DNA of 64,000 nt from the NCBI RefSeq assembly GCF_026965535.1, contig NZ_CP114039.1, positions 7,068,001 to 7,132,000 on the forward strand, given 5' to 3'. Shown in pieces: positions 16,537 through 25,693 of the stretch. The position numbers were made by a program, and so were the translations under genes. A model generated the notes under the pieces. The model did no database searches, was not told the origin of the DNA, and was given only the letters and a program-made list of their open reading frames with translations. Position 1 is the first letter of the stretch; each line of letters starts with the position of its first letter. The DNA comes from Corallococcus sp. NCRR. GTDB lineage: Bacteria; Myxococcota; Myxococcia; Myxococcales; Myxococcaceae.

Positions 16537-18218
16537 ACCTCCAGGACCTCAACCGCATCCGGCAGATCGCCCTCATCGCCGCCCGACACGGCTTCGGTGA
16601 GGTGACCGAGCGCGCGGGCGTCTGGCGCATGCTCGGCGGCCGCAAGGAGAAGGTCGAGGTCTCCGAGGAGGCCCGCCGCGAGTCCACCGCGCGCCGCTTC
16701 CGCCTCTTCCTGGCGGAGCTGGGCCCCACGTTCATCAAGCTGGGCCAGGTGCTCTCCACCCGCGCGGACCTGCTGCCCGCGGAGTTCGTGGAGGAGCTGG
16801 CCGCGCTCCAGGACGACGTGGAGGCCATCCCCCTGGAGGACGTCCACGCGCAGATCCGCGACGCCTTGGGCAAGGACGTGCAGGAGCTGTTCGCCCAGGT
16901 GGATCCGGAGCCGCTCGCCGCCGCGTCCATCGCGCAGGTGCACCGCGCGGTCACGCTGGAGGGCGAGGAGGTCGTCATCAAGGTGCAGCGCCCCGGCATC
17001 GCCCAGCGCATCGACGCGGACCTGGGCGTGCTGCGCTCGCTGGCGCGCCTTTTGGAGGCCGTGGTGGAGGAGACGGGCATCTACTCGCCCTCCGGCATCG
17101 TGGACGAGTTCGACCGGGCCATCCACGAGGAGCTGGACTTCATCAACGAGGCCACCAACATCCGCGCGTTCCTGGAGAACCACAAGGACCGCCCGTACCT
17201 CAAGATTCCGCGCGTGTACGCGGCGCTCTCCAGCCGCACCGTGCTCACCATGGAGTTCATCCGCGGGGAGAAGATCAACCCCGCCGCGCTGGCGGAGGCG
17301 GACCGCAAGCAGATCGCCCAGCACATCCTGGAGGCCAGCTTCCGCCAGCTCTTCGACGACGGCCTGTTCCACGGCGACCCGCACCCCGGCAACGTGCTGC
17401 TCATGGAGGGCAACCGGCTGGCGCTGCTGGACTTCGGCGTGGTGGGCCGGCTCACCCGCCCCATGCAGGAGACGCTGGTGATGCTGTGCCTGGCGGTGGC
17501 CCTCAAGGACAGCGACTCCGTGGCGCGCATCCTCTACCGCGTGGGCGTGCCGGACGCGCGCGCCAACCTGATGGGCTTCCGCAACGACATCGAGGCCATC
17601 CTGGGCCAGCACCTGCCCACCACGCTGGGCCAGGTGGACGCGCGCACGCTCTTGCGCGACCTGCTGGACCTGGCAGTGAAGTACCGCATCCGCATCCCCA
17701 AGGAGTACGCGCTCCTGTCGCGCGCCTCCATCTCCACCGAGGGCATGCTGCGCGGGCTCTACCCGGAGCTGAACATCATCGAGGTCGCCCTGCCCTACGC
17801 GAAGGAGCTGATGGCGGGCCGCTACGATCCGACCCAGCTCCAGGGCGGCCTGATGCGCACGCTCTTGCGCTTCCAGTCCATGGCGCAGGACCTGCCCACG
17901 CAGCTGTCGCAGATCCTGCTGGACCTGGAGACGGGCAAGTTCAGCGTCACGGTGCGCGCGGAGCAGTTCGACAAGCTCAACGAGAACCTGCGCAGCGTGG
18001 CCGTCATCGCCTTCCTGGGCCTGTGCGCGTGCGGCTTCATCGTGGGCGCGTTCATCGCCTTCGCGCCCCGGCCGCCCATGTACGGGAACGTGCCGGTGCT
18101 GGGCATCGTCGGCATCGCGCTGGCGGCGGCCCTCTTCGGCGCGGTGCTCACCTGGTACCTGTTCGGCGGCCGGTTCGGGAAGGTCAGCGTGACCCGCTTC
18201 CTCAAGAAGCGCAGGTAG
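16533..18218 (+). CDS. AarF/UbiB (ABC1) family atypical kinase
   Basis: A 561-residue UbiB-type protein. Visible motifs are FIKLGQVLSTR (the KxGQ motif), AAASIAQVHRA (the Ala-rich nucleotide loop), VIKVQRPG with the conserved Lys, FHGDPHPGN and LLDFGVVG. Two hydrophobic segments at the C-terminus (about 490-510 and 525-545) anchor it to the membrane. The family supports quinone biosynthesis or lipid handling; since myxobacteria use menaquinone, the exact substrate is unclear, so no symbol is given. It overlaps nhaA by ATGA, an association I cannot explain functionally. A G-rich stretch follows the stop, with no clear hairpin. Confidence 0.93.
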   Translation: MNLQDLNRIRQIALIAARHGFGEVTERAGVWRMLGGRKEKVEVSEEARRESTARRFRLFLAELGPTFIKLGQVLSTRADLLPAEFVEELAALQDDVEAIPLEDVHAQIRDALGKDVQELFAQVDPEPLAAASIAQVHRAVTLEGEEVVIKVQRPGIAQRIDADLGVLRSLARLLEAVVEETGIYSPSGIVDEFDRAIHEELDFINEATNIRAFLENHKDRPYLKIPRVYAALSSRTVLTMEFIRGEKINPAALAEADRKQIAQHILEASFRQLFDDGLFHGDPHPGNVLLMEGNRLALLDFGVVGRLTRPMQETLVMLCLAVALKDSDSVARILYRVGVPDARANLMGFRNDIEAILGQHLPTTLGQVDARTLLRDLLDLAVKYRIRIPKEYALLSRASISTEGMLRGLYPELNIIEVALPYAKELMAGRYDPTQLQGGLMRTLLRFQSMAQDLPTQLSQILLDLETGKFSVTVRAEQFDKLNENLRSVAVIAFLGLCACGFIVGAFIAFAPRPPMYGNVPVLGIVGIALAAALFGAVLTWYLFGGRFGKVSVTRFLKKRR

Positions 18219-18384
18219 CCCCAGGCACCCCACCGGCGCTGAAGAGGGGGGGGTGTGACAACGGCCCACCTGGAGGAGCAGGCGGGCGCGTGTCACGCGG
18301 GCGCGAACGGATCCGTTGAAGGGTGCACACTCAGGCGTGCCCCGGGTATTCTGCGGGGCTTGTCGTTCTCCCCTCTTGCCCCCC

Positions 18385-18852
18385 GTGCTCGACTTGTTCG
18401 CGAACCCAACCGCCGCCCGTCGTCCGTACCGCGCCCCGCTGGCCACGCTGTTCGCGGCCGCGCTCCTCGCCACCACCGCCGGCTGTGCTGGCGGGCTCGA
18501 TGAACCCGAGCGCTTCACCGGGGGCAGCAGCGCCTGCGCCACCGGCACCACCGGCGCGAGCATCATCCAGGCGCAGTGCCTGTCGTGTCACTCCACGGCC
18601 AGCAACGGGTCCGCGGGCGGGGGCCTGGACCTGCAGGCGGCCGGCCTCCCCGGGCGGCTCTACACCACCGACGCGGCGTGCAACGACGCGAAGCTGGCGG
18701 ACAGCGCCAACCCGTCCCAGTCCTTCTTCCTGAAGAAGCTCACGCCGTCGCCGGGCTGCGGCTCGCAGATGCCGCTGGGCGGGTCGCTGAGCGCCTCCGA
18801 CACCGCGTGCCTCACCGAGTGGCTGGTCGCCGGAAAGCCGGGCTCCCCGTGA
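18385..18852 (+). CDS. lipoprotein with c-type haem motif
   Basis: The protein carries a hydrophobic leader ending in LLATTAGC, a lipobox, and a single CLSCH (CxxCH) haem-binding motif, followed by a small helical cytochrome-c-like domain with a QMPLGG segment that may supply the axial Met. It is therefore a predicted lipid-anchored monohaem protein of the cell envelope, similar to the c-type domains that myxobacteria attach to many lipoproteins. GTG 18385 is chosen as a start close to the signal peptide (155 residues); TTG 18316 would add 23 residues, and neither has a convincing ribosome binding site. Its TGA overlaps the ATG of the following barrel gene (TGATG), so the two are co-translated. 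Confidence 0.7.
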   Translation: MLDLFANPTAARRPYRAPLATLFAAALLATTAGCAGGLDEPERFTGGSSACATGTTGASIIQAQCLSCHSTASNGSAGGGLDLQAAGLPGRLYTTDAACNDAKLADSANPSQSFFLKKLTPSPGCGSQMPLGGSLSASDTACLTEWLVAGKPGSP

Positions 18853-20342
18853 TGACGCGCACCCGATTCTCCTCCGCCGCGGCCTTGCTGGGCGCGGCCC
18901 TGCTGCTCGCCCCCGCCGCGGACGCCGCGCCGAGGAGGGCGTCCGCGAAGACAGCGCAGTCCTCGCGGAAGAAGGCCCAGCCCGCGGAGGCGCGCCGCGT
19001 GGCGGTGCTCGCCTCCGGTCCGCACGCGGAGGCCGCGCGGGACGCGCTGGAGGCGGAGCTCCACCGCCGTCCGGCCCGCTACGAAGTCGTCCCCGAGTCC
19101 GCGGTGCGCGCCGCCGCCTCCCGCATCGGCAGGGACCCGACGCAGCCCGCCGGCGCCGCCGCCGTGGCGAGCGAGCTGGGCCTGAGCGCGGTGCTGGTGG
19201 CGGACACGTCCACCGTGGGCAAGAAGCACCAGGTGCGCGTCACCGTGCGCAACGGCAGGGACGGCAAGGCGCTGGCCTCGCCCGCCGCCGCGAAGCCCGC
19301 CACGCCGAAGCTGGTGCCCGTGGCGGTGAAGCGCCAGTGGACGGCGCTGGAGCGCGGCCTGCAGAAGTCGACCGCGCCGGAGGCCGCCCCGGTGGCCCCC
19401 GTGCAGCCCGCGAAGCCGGTGGAGCCGGAGCCGGCGGTGAAGCCCGCGGCGCCCATCGCGGAGACGCCCGCCCCCACGAAGTCGCCCGACCCGGAGCCCA
19501 TCCGCAAGCCGGTGGCCGCGAAGCCCAGGGAGCCCAAGGCTCCGGAGAAGACGGACGAGGACTCCCTCTCCACGGAGGCGCAGGTGGCCTCCGCGCCCGT
19601 CGTGGAGGGCGCGCTGGGCGTGAAGCTGTTCGGCCGGTCGCTGCGCTACAAGGACGACGTGTTCGGCGTGCTGCGCCCGTACACGCTGGGCCCGGACGTG
19701 GGCGGCTTCGCGCTGCCGGGCGCGCCCCAGGTGGCGGGTGACGTCACGGTCTATCCGCTCGCGGCCTTCCAGAAGGGCGCGCTGGCGCGGCTGGGCATCA
19801 TGGGCTCCATCGACCAGTCCTTCGGGCTGAAGTCCACGGGCTCCTCGGGGGAGGTCTCCTACCCCACCACGGCGCGCGAGTGGCAGGCGGGCCTGCGCTA
19901 CGTCATCCCCTTCGGCGCGGCGAAGCAGCACGGCTTCGAGATCACCGGCGCGTACGGGATGAACACGTTCCGCATCGACGCGGTGGACGGCGAGCGGCCG
20001 TTGGACCTGCCCAACGTGGAGTACAAGACGGCGGGCCTGGGGCTGGGCGTGCGGGCGGCGCTGTCGGAGAAGCTCGACTTCAACTTCCGGCTTGGCTACC
20101 AGCACCCGCTGGACTCCGGCGAGCTGTCCTCCGACGCGTGGTTCCCGCGCATGTCCGCGGGCGCCGTCACGGGCAGCGCCACGGTGGCGTACCGGCTCAA
20201 CCGCATCCTGGACGTGAGGCTGAAGGCGGACCTGCGCCGCTACTTCTTCAAGTTCAACCCGGAGCCGGGCGACCCGTACGTCGCCGGTGGCGCCGTGGAT
20301 CAGTACCCCGGCCTGTCGCTCCAGCTGGGCTTCCGTTACTAG
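18852..20342 (+). CDS. predicted outer-membrane beta-barrel protein
   Basis: A 496-residue exported protein. It has a signal peptide (hydrophobic AAALLGAALLLAPAADA), then a domain of about 110 residues resembling periplasmic FlgO/TolB-N-like folds (RRVAVLASG, then alternating strands), a Pro/Ala/Lys/Glu-rich linker (about residues 175-245) and a C-terminal region of alternating strands rich in Tyr, Gly and Leu. It ends in GLSLQLGFRY, with the C-terminal aromatic residue expected of a BAM-inserted barrel. It is coupled to the preceding haem lipoprotein. The Pro-rich linker could cross the peptidoglycan. I do not recognise a named family. Confidence 0.75.
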   Translation: MTRTRFSSAAALLGAALLLAPAADAAPRRASAKTAQSSRKKAQPAEARRVAVLASGPHAEAARDALEAELHRRPARYEVVPESAVRAAASRIGRDPTQPAGAAAVASELGLSAVLVADTSTVGKKHQVRVTVRNGRDGKALASPAAAKPATPKLVPVAVKRQWTALERGLQKSTAPEAAPVAPVQPAKPVEPEPAVKPAAPIAETPAPTKSPDPEPIRKPVAAKPREPKAPEKTDEDSLSTEAQVASAPVVEGALGVKLFGRSLRYKDDVFGVLRPYTLGPDVGGFALPGAPQVAGDVTVYPLAAFQKGALARLGIMGSIDQSFGLKSTGSSGEVSYPTTAREWQAGLRYVIPFGAAKQHGFEITGAYGMNTFRIDAVDGERPLDLPNVEYKTAGLGLGVRAALSEKLDFNFRLGYQHPLDSGELSSDAWFPRMSAGAVTGSATVAYRLNRILDVRLKADLRRYFFKFNPEPGDPYVAGGAVDQYPGLSLQLGFRY

Positions 20343-20345
20343 CTG

Positions 20346-20530
20346 AAGCGCTCTGGATGAAGTCCTCCGGTGGGTAGCGGAAGGCGCGGCGGGCTTTTGC
20401 GAGGGTGAAGGCCCAACGAATGGGAACGCGATGGCGGTTGGCGTCGCGTTCCCAGGCATTGGCGCGAGACGAGACACACCTCGATTTCCGCCGGGTTGAG
20501 CCAGCCGCCATGCACCGTCACACTGAAGAC
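20346..20530 (-). pseudogene. C-terminal remnant of an IS630-family transposase
   Basis: On the minus strand, VHGGWLNPAEIEVCLVSRQC matches the segment around the last catalytic Glu of IS630-type transposases. The sequence then shifts frame: AWERDANRHRVPIRWAFT and ARRAFRYPPEDF, the family's C-terminus, are read in a second frame. A small internal deletion at the Cys-Leu/Ala-Trp junction explains both the missing residues and the shift. No start or element ends were identified; it is a scar. Confidence 0.7.
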
Positions 20531-20835
20531 GGGTCCAGGCTGCTTGCCCACGACTACCGGAAGCACTGTCCACCAGGACCGTGAGTTCCCCTGGGGCCGG
20601 CCCAGGCCCGCCCTTCTCATCCCCTTCCCCTGGGCCCTGCCGCAGACGTCTGCGACGTACTGGGCGCCCGCCGAACGCAGGCGCCCAGCCTTGTCAGAGG
20701 CTCAGGTGTCGGTCCTCAAAACCATGCGCGGCAGCTTCGGAGGACGTGCCCTCCGCAATGCGAAGGTGGTGTCACTGGTTCACGCCCTCAATCGCTAGCT
20801 TGTGGCTGGTTTCGTTCGCAAGCCCCCGTAAACGA
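20531..20835. other. non-coding stretch between IS630 scar and collagen-like gene
   Basis: I see no gene with supporting features here. A short inverted repeat CCTGGG-GCCGG-CCCAGG lies near 20590-20606. The stretch may include more decayed IS sequence, but nothing recognisable in six frames. Confidence 0.4.
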
Positions 20836-21741
20836 CTACTTGAAGCACTCGAAGTGCGCATAACCAACAACGTCAACGCCTGCATCGCAGCCAGCGCGGA
20901 CAGTGCTCTTGCCCTGGTTTTCGACGCCGCAAAAGCCTACGCGTCCAGTGGGGCTATGGCTCAAGAGCATGATGCGACACCCATTATAAGCGTCATTGCC
21001 TTTAACCTGTTCGCCGGGTGGCACGACGACGGTTCCAAGCCAAGTGCCGCCCGAGGCTACGGGGCCTATCGTGGAGGGCCCGGGATCGCCCTTCTGGCCC
21101 CTCTGGCCATCCTGACCGTTCTGGCCGGGGACTCCCTGGTCGCCTTTGGGCCCTTGCGGACCCACAGGACCGATGGCGCCCACCGCCCCCGTGTCACCCT
21201 TGGGCCCCTGCGCGCCCACCGCCCCCGTGTCACCCTTGGGCCCCTGTGCGCCCACCGCCCCCGTGTCACCCTTGGGCCCCTGCGGCCCGACTGAACCTGG
21301 GAGGCCATCCGCACCTGGTGCTCCAGCCTGCCCGGGAGGCCCCTGGGGCCCCACGTCTCCCTTTGGCCCCTGGGGCCCCACGTCTCCCTTTGGCCCCGGC
21401 GGCCCGCCCGTACCGATGTTGACGCCAAATCGGTCGTAGCCGTATGCATCCGGGGATTGCGCTGTCACCGACAGGATGTAAGTGCCTGGCATGACCGCAA
21501 CCGGCGCGGGAAGCTCCGCCACGATGGTTGTTGGACTGTGGCTGAGGATGATGAGCCCGTCGCCGGCAAGGCCGACTGCCGGAGCCTCGCTGCCGAAATC
21601 CTGACCGAAGATGGTGATCTGCATCTGGTCGAGATCGACCGAAACACTTGTGACAAGGAGCGGAGCCTGGGCGCTGCTCGTGCCGGGAACGGCTGCAATT
21701 GCCATTGCAACGCACAGCATCACCAATCGAATCGTCTGCAT
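20836..21741 (-). CDS. secreted collagen-like protein with TIG-type N-terminal domain
   Basis: A 301-residue exported protein. Residues 1-26 are a signal peptide ending SSAQA. Residues about 28-108 form a beta domain that looks like an IPT/TIG immunoglobulin-like fold ([17 protein letters not shown]). Residues about 112-222 are some 36 uninterrupted Gly-X-Y triplets (GPKGD, GPQGP, GAVGA), the collagen triple-helix pattern, with frequent Lys-Gly-Asp triplets that stabilise bacterial collagens without hydroxyproline. The C-terminal 80 residues form a small Cys-containing globular domain that may nucleate trimerisation. It is predicted to be a trimeric extracellular fibre or matrix component. 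It is divergent from the TPR-CHAT gene. The repeat DNA makes length variation likely. Confidence 0.88.
   Translation of the reverse strand: MQTIRLVMLCVAMAIAAVPGTSSAQAPLLVTSVSVDLDQMQITIFGQDFGSEAPAVGLAGDGLIILSHSPTTIVAELPAPVAVMPGTYILSVTAQSPDAYGYDRFGVNIGTGGPPGPKGDVGPQGPKGDVGPQGPPGQAGAPGADGLPGSVGPQGPKGDTGAVGAQGPKGDTGAVGAQGPKGDTGAVGAIGPVGPQGPKGDQGVPGQNGQDGQRGQKGDPGPSTIGPVASGGTWLGTVVVPPGEQVKGNDAYNGCRIMLLSHSPTGRVGFCGVENQGKSTVRAGCDAGVDVVGYAHFECFK
21176..21283. repeat. three tandem 36-bp units in the collagen coding region
   Basis: Three near-identical units of 36 bases begin at 21176, 21212 and 21248, each encoding twelve residues (four Gly-X-Y triplets) of the minus-strand collagen-like protein. A second, shorter pair of about 27-bp repeats lies near 21339-21392. 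Units differ by single bases such as C/T at the unit end, so recent slippage or gene-conversion expansion is likely. Confidence 0.9.
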
Positions 21742-22125
21742 TTTATTGAGGCCTCAGGGTTTTGAGACAGGGCTGCCACAAACCGGAGGGACGATCCAGC
21801 TTCCCTCTCAATCTCAATGAGCGGCCGAGGCGAGAAATGATGCAGGCAATTTTGTCGAGCACCGATACCGCAGCAGCGGAGCAGTTCGAACCACCCCTCC
21901 CTACATTGACCAATCTCGCAGGACTCCCTGCCGCTCCACACGCAAGCCGCGCCAGCAGTGAGTGCCTTGGGTCGGCGCGCAAGTCCAAGCTGCCTGGACG
22001 GCGTTCAACCTGGGGAGCTGGGTCGCGCCCTCTGAGTCGAGGACTTCTGGAAATTTCCGTACAACCATCCAGCTCACCGGCTCCATGGGTTCAGGAGGCC
22101 GTTGGAAACGGGGTCCTGGAGCCAC
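21742..22125. other. divergent intergenic region, no gene seen
   Basis: This stretch separates the collagen-like gene (minus) from the TPR-CHAT gene (plus) and should hold both promoters. I find no convincing -35/-10 or sigma-54 -24/-12 pair, no RNA gene and no supported open frame. A GAGGCCGT segment lies too far (about 30 bases) from the chosen TPR-CHAT start to be its ribosome binding site. Confidence 0.4.
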
Positions 22126-25100
22126 ATGCGGCGTTTTGTCATCAGGATGATGGTGGTGATGGTGCTCTGTGCGAAGGGCGCGGCGGCCGGCGAGGTGCCT
22201 CCGGATGCGCGGCTCCAGGAAGCACAGACGGCGTTCGATGAGGCGAACACGTCGTGGGACGCGGGGCGGTACGCGGATGCCATTGTCCGGGGTGAGCGTG
22301 CGTGCGCACTGCGCGAAGCCATCCACGGGAGCGCGCATCCAGAGGTCGCCCGGTGCCTGGACAGGCTCGGCTTTCATCTCCTGCTTCAGGGGAACCCCGT
22401 CCGGGCCGAGCCGCTCTTCTTGCGCGCGCTGGCCATCCAGGAGGCGGCCCTCGGCCCGAACCACCTGGACGTCGCTCAAACGCTCAGCCACCTCGCCAGC
22501 ATTTACACGGGCCAGCACCTGGACGACCGCGCCGAGTCGCTCCTGTCGCGCGCGCTGGCCATCCAGGAGGCGGCCCTCGGCCCCAACCATCCCCTCGTCG
22601 CCCAGTCGCTCCATGGCCTCGCCAGGAATTACGTGGCCCAACAGTTGCCCGCTCGCGCCGGGCCGCTCCTGTTGCGCGCGCTGGCCATCCAGGAGGCGGC
22701 CCTCGGCCCGAACCACCTGGACGTCGCTCAAACGCTCAACACCCTCGGCGGATATTGCTTGGACCAGGGAGAGCCCGCTCGCGCCGAGCCGCTCCTGTTG
22801 CGCGCGCTGGCCATCCGGGAGGCGGCTCTCGGCCAGCATCATCCCGACGTCGCGGTCACGCTCTGGTCGCTCTCCAACCTCTCCGTGGCCCAGGGGAACT
22901 CCGCTCGGGCCGGGCCCCTGCGGTCGCGTGCGGTGGCCGTTTGGGAAGCGGCTCTGGACAACAATCCTCCGGATGTCGCGTCCGTGCTTGGCCGACTGGC
23001 GGGGCTTTACATGTATCAGGGGGCATTTGCGCGGGCCGAGCCCCTATTCGAACGTGCCGTGGCCCTTCGGGAAGCGACGGTCGGCAAGAGCCATCCCCTC
23101 GTCGCCGCAACGCTTTACAGTTGGGGTATGTCCGCCGATTACCAGGGGTTGTATGGCCGCGCCGAGCCGCTTACCGCGCGCGCGCTCGCCATCTGGGAGG
23201 CGACCCTCGGCAAGCGCCATCCCCAGCTCGCCCACCCGCTCCTCCAACTCGGAAGAATCTACACGGACCAGGGATTGTACGCTCGGGCCGAGCCCCTTCT
23301 CAAACGCGCGCTGGACATCCGGCAAGCGACCCTGGGCGAGAAACACCCTCGAGTCGCCCAATCGCTCAGCAGCCTCGGCAACCTCTACCTCGCACAGGGA
23401 CTGCCGGGTCGTGCCGAGCCGCTCCTCCTGCAGTCATTGGCGATCTGGGAAGAGCGTCTCGGCAAACACCATCCCGACCTCGCCCCCACACTCCGGAGGC
23501 TTGGCCGCCTCTACCTGGCTCAGGGGTTGTATCCGCGTGCCGAACCCCTCTTCAAGCGCGCGCTGGACATCACGGAGGCGGCCTATGGCAGGAATGACTA
23601 CGACGTCGCCGACGCGATGCATGACCTCGCCAACCTCTACACGGCCCGGGGTTTGTACGGCAAGGCTCGGCCCCTCTACGCGCGCGCGCTCGCCATCCGG
23701 GGCGCGACTTCCGCCGAGAACCACCCGCTCAGCGCGGAAGCACTCAACCAACTCGCCGTGGTGCACCTGGCCCAGAATCGCCTCTCCAAGGCACTCCCGC
23801 TGTTCACGCGCGCGTTCGCCATGTCCGAGCAGCGCCTGCGCCACGAGGCCCTTGGCTTCTCCGAGGTGAACCTGGCCCGGTTCCTCCAACTCCTGCGCGC
23901 CGACGAGGAGCGACTCTACGCGCTGCTGCGCGCCCATCCCGACAACGCCCGTGTCAGGCGTCTGGCCCTCGGCGCCGCCCTGCTGCTCAAGGGCCGCTCC
24001 GTGGAGGAGACCGCCAACATCTCCCGGACCATCTACCGGAGCCTGGGAGCACGCGACCGCGAGGCCTTCGAGCAACTGGGGGGACTGCGCACCCAGCTGG
24101 CGCAGCTGTCACTCCAGGGCCCCGGTTCGCTCTCACCGCAAGCCTACCAGCAGCGCCTCCAGAAGCTCTCCGGGCAGGCCGCGGCCCTCGAAGCGGACCT
24201 GGCCCAGCGCTCCGCCCCCCTGCGCGCGGTGTCCTCGCTGCCGTCCCCCGCGGACATCGTTGACCGTGTCGCCACGGCCCTGCCAAAGGACGGCGCGCTC
24301 GTCGAGTTCATCACCTACGAGGACAGGCCGCTGGCACCCGGGCCCGCGCCGCGTCCCACCTCACTCCGTTACCTGGCGCTGGTGCTCTTTCCTGACGCCA
24401 CGACCCGCGCCCTGGACCTGGGACCGGCCGAGCCCATCGACCGGGCCGCCTCGCACCTGAGAGACGCCCTGGCCAGCCGGGACGCCTCCGTCGAAGTCCC
24501 CGCCCAGGCGCTCCATCGGCTCGCCTTCCAGCCCCTGCGTGCGCTGCTGGGAAGGACCCGTCGCCTTTTCCTTTCGCCCGATGGGCAACTGGCGCTGGTG
24601 CCCTTCGCCGCCCTCCACGATGGCCACCAGTTCCTGGTGGACACGTTCGACTTCACCTACGTCTCCTCCGGCAAGGACCTGCTGCCTCGCCCCCCGGAGC
24701 GGGTGTCCCCTGACGCCGTGGTCGTCCTGGCCAACCCCGACTTCAGCTCACCGCTCCCGGCGCACACCTCCTCCCAGCGAGGCGCTCCCGCGCTGGAGGA
24801 CTTCTTCTCCACGCTGTCCACGAATGGAGTGCAAAGGGCCTGGGCGCTGACCCCACTGCCAGGCACCCGCCAGGAGGCCGAGGCCATCCAGCGTCTGCTT
24901 CCGCATGCCCAGCTTTTCATGGGCCCCGAGGCCACCAAGGAGCGACTGATGCACCTGCCGACCCCCGGCATCCTCCACCTGGCCACCCATGGCTTCTTCC
25001 TGGGGGACGCGTCCGTGTCCACGGCGTCCCGTGCGGTCGCCCACTTCGGCGCGCTGGGAGAGGCCCCCCCGGCAACCGGCGCCGCCACGGACCCCTTGTT

Positions 25101-25566
25101 GCGCTCGGGCCTCGCCCTCGCTGGGGCGAGCGCTCCGGCGCCCTCCGGCTCCAGCTCCGCCTCCCCGCCCTCCAGCAGCCTGGTGACGGCGCTGGAGCTG
25201 GCGGGCCTTGACCTCTGGGGGACCCAGCTCGTCGTCCTCTCCGCGTGCGACACCGGCCGTGGGGACGTGAAACTGGGCCAGGGCGTGTACGGGCTGCGCC
25301 GGGCATTCCTCGTGGCGGGAGCGCAGACGGTGGTGATGAGCTTGTGGAGGGTGAACGACGCGACGACGAGCGCGCTGATGGAGGCCTACTACCGCAACCT
25401 GTTGGCAGGACAGGGGCGAGCCGCGGCACTGCGCGAGGCGATGCGGGAGTTGCGGAAAACCCAACCGCATCCCCACGCCTGGGCGCCCTTCATCGCGATG
25501 GGCCTTGATGCGCCCCTGCGCCCGCTCACGGTGGGAGCTGGCCGGGCAACTCCAAGCTCAAGGTAG
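22126..25566 (+). CDS. exported TPR-repeat CHAT-domain caspase-like protease
   Basis: A 1146-residue protein. A hydrophobic leader (MRRFVIRMMVVMVLCAKGAA) suggests export. Residues about 40-575 are 12-13 tetratricopeptide-type repeats of 42 residues (consensus like RAEPLLLRALAIQEAALG). The C-terminal third is a CHAT domain (caspase HetF-associated with TPRs): the catalytic His is in HLATHGFF (about 955) and the Cys in LSACDTGRG (about 1041), both intact. CHAT proteins are clan CD cysteine proteases, some of which are activated by partners bound through the TPRs. ATG 22126 is chosen because it places the leader at the N-terminus; an in-frame start at 22102 adds eight polar residues. No partner substrate gene is adjacent. 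Two structured hairpins follow the stop. Confidence 0.9.
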   Translation: MRRFVIRMMVVMVLCAKGAAAGEVPPDARLQEAQTAFDEANTSWDAGRYADAIVRGERACALREAIHGSAHPEVARCLDRLGFHLLLQGNPVRAEPLFLRALAIQEAALGPNHLDVAQTLSHLASIYTGQHLDDRAESLLSRALAIQEAALGPNHPLVAQSLHGLARNYVAQQLPARAGPLLLRALAIQEAALGPNHLDVAQTLNTLGGYCLDQGEPARAEPLLLRALAIREAALGQHHPDVAVTLWSLSNLSVAQGNSARAGPLRSRAVAVWEAALDNNPPDVASVLGRLAGLYMYQGAFARAEPLFERAVALREATVGKSHPLVAATLYSWGMSADYQGLYGRAEPLTARALAIWEATLGKRHPQLAHPLLQLGRIYTDQGLYARAEPLLKRALDIRQATLGEKHPRVAQSLSSLGNLYLAQGLPGRAEPLLLQSLAIWEERLGKHHPDLAPTLRRLGRLYLAQGLYPRAEPLFKRALDITEAAYGRNDYDVADAMHDLANLYTARGLYGKARPLYARALAIRGATSAENHPLSAEALNQLAVVHLAQNRLSKALPLFTRAFAMSEQRLRHEALGFSEVNLARFLQLLRADEERLYALLRAHPDNARVRRLALGAALLLKGRSVEETANISRTIYRSLGARDREAFEQLGGLRTQLAQLSLQGPGSLSPQAYQQRLQKLSGQAAALEADLAQRSAPLRAVSSLPSPADIVDRVATALPKDGALVEFITYEDRPLAPGPAPRPTSLRYLALVLFPDATTRALDLGPAEPIDRAASHLRDALASRDASVEVPAQALHRLAFQPLRALLGRTRRLFLSPDGQLALVPFAALHDGHQFLVDTFDFTYVSSGKDLLPRPPERVSPDAVVVLANPDFSSPLPAHTSSQRGAPALEDFFSTLSTNGVQRAWALTPLPGTRQEAEAIQRLLPHAQLFMGPEATKERLMHLPTPGILHLATHGFFLGDASVSTASRAVAHFGALGEAPPATGAATDPLLRSGLALAGASAPAPSGSSSASPPSSSLVTALELAGLDLWGTQLVVLSACDTGRGDVKLGQGVYGLRRAFLVAGAQTVVMSLWRVNDATTSALMEAYYRNLLAGQGRAAALREAMRELRKTQPHPHAWAPFIAMGLDAPLRPLTVGAGRATPSSR
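22421..22738 (+). repeat. duplicated 66-bp block within the TPR region
   Basis: The 66 bases at 22421-22486 recur without change at 22673-22738, 252 bases downstream, exactly two 42-codon TPR units. Synonymous positions are identical, so this is a recent duplication or conversion within the gene rather than protein-level conservation. Confidence 0.85.
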
Positions 25567-25576
25567 CCCTCCGCGC

Positions 25577-25600
25577 CTGCCCATTCCCGGAAATGGGCAG
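25577..25600. terminator. perfect 9-bp stem after the CHAT gene
   Basis: CTGCCCATT - CCCGGA - AATGGGCAG forms a perfect hairpin beginning 11 bases after the TPR-CHAT stop. No T-run follows directly, so it may stabilise the 3' end or assist the stronger terminator just downstream. Confidence 0.5.
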
Positions 25601-25615
25601 ACATGCGACCCGAGT

Positions 25616-25655
25616 GGTAGGGCAGGTTGTGCCAACCCATTCCTACCCTGTTTTT
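25616..25655 (+). terminator. intrinsic-terminator-like hairpin with T tract
   Basis: GGTAGG (25616) pairs with CCTACC (25642), with an inner GGTT/AACC stem, and is followed by TTTTT at 25651-25655. It separates the TPR-CHAT gene from the toxin-like operon that starts at 25735, implying that the latter has its own promoter within about 80 bases. Confidence 0.6.
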
Positions 25656-25693
25656 GCATGGGTGTGATTGCATCGCGACGCCGTCCCGTGGAT

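Noticed and set aside
21176-21392. CRISPR-like short repeats
   Set aside because: Repeats are directly tandem without spacers and encode Gly-X-Y triplets in frame.
21901-22842. 313-codon minus-strand open frame opposite the TPR gene
   Set aside because: It mirrors the TPR repeats (repeated EGRLLDGQRAQ-type residues are reverse-strand echoes) and lacks its own motif.
22421-23850. Tandem 126-base periodicity as a non-coding repeat array
   Set aside because: Period equals 42 codons of TPR units within an intact reading frame.
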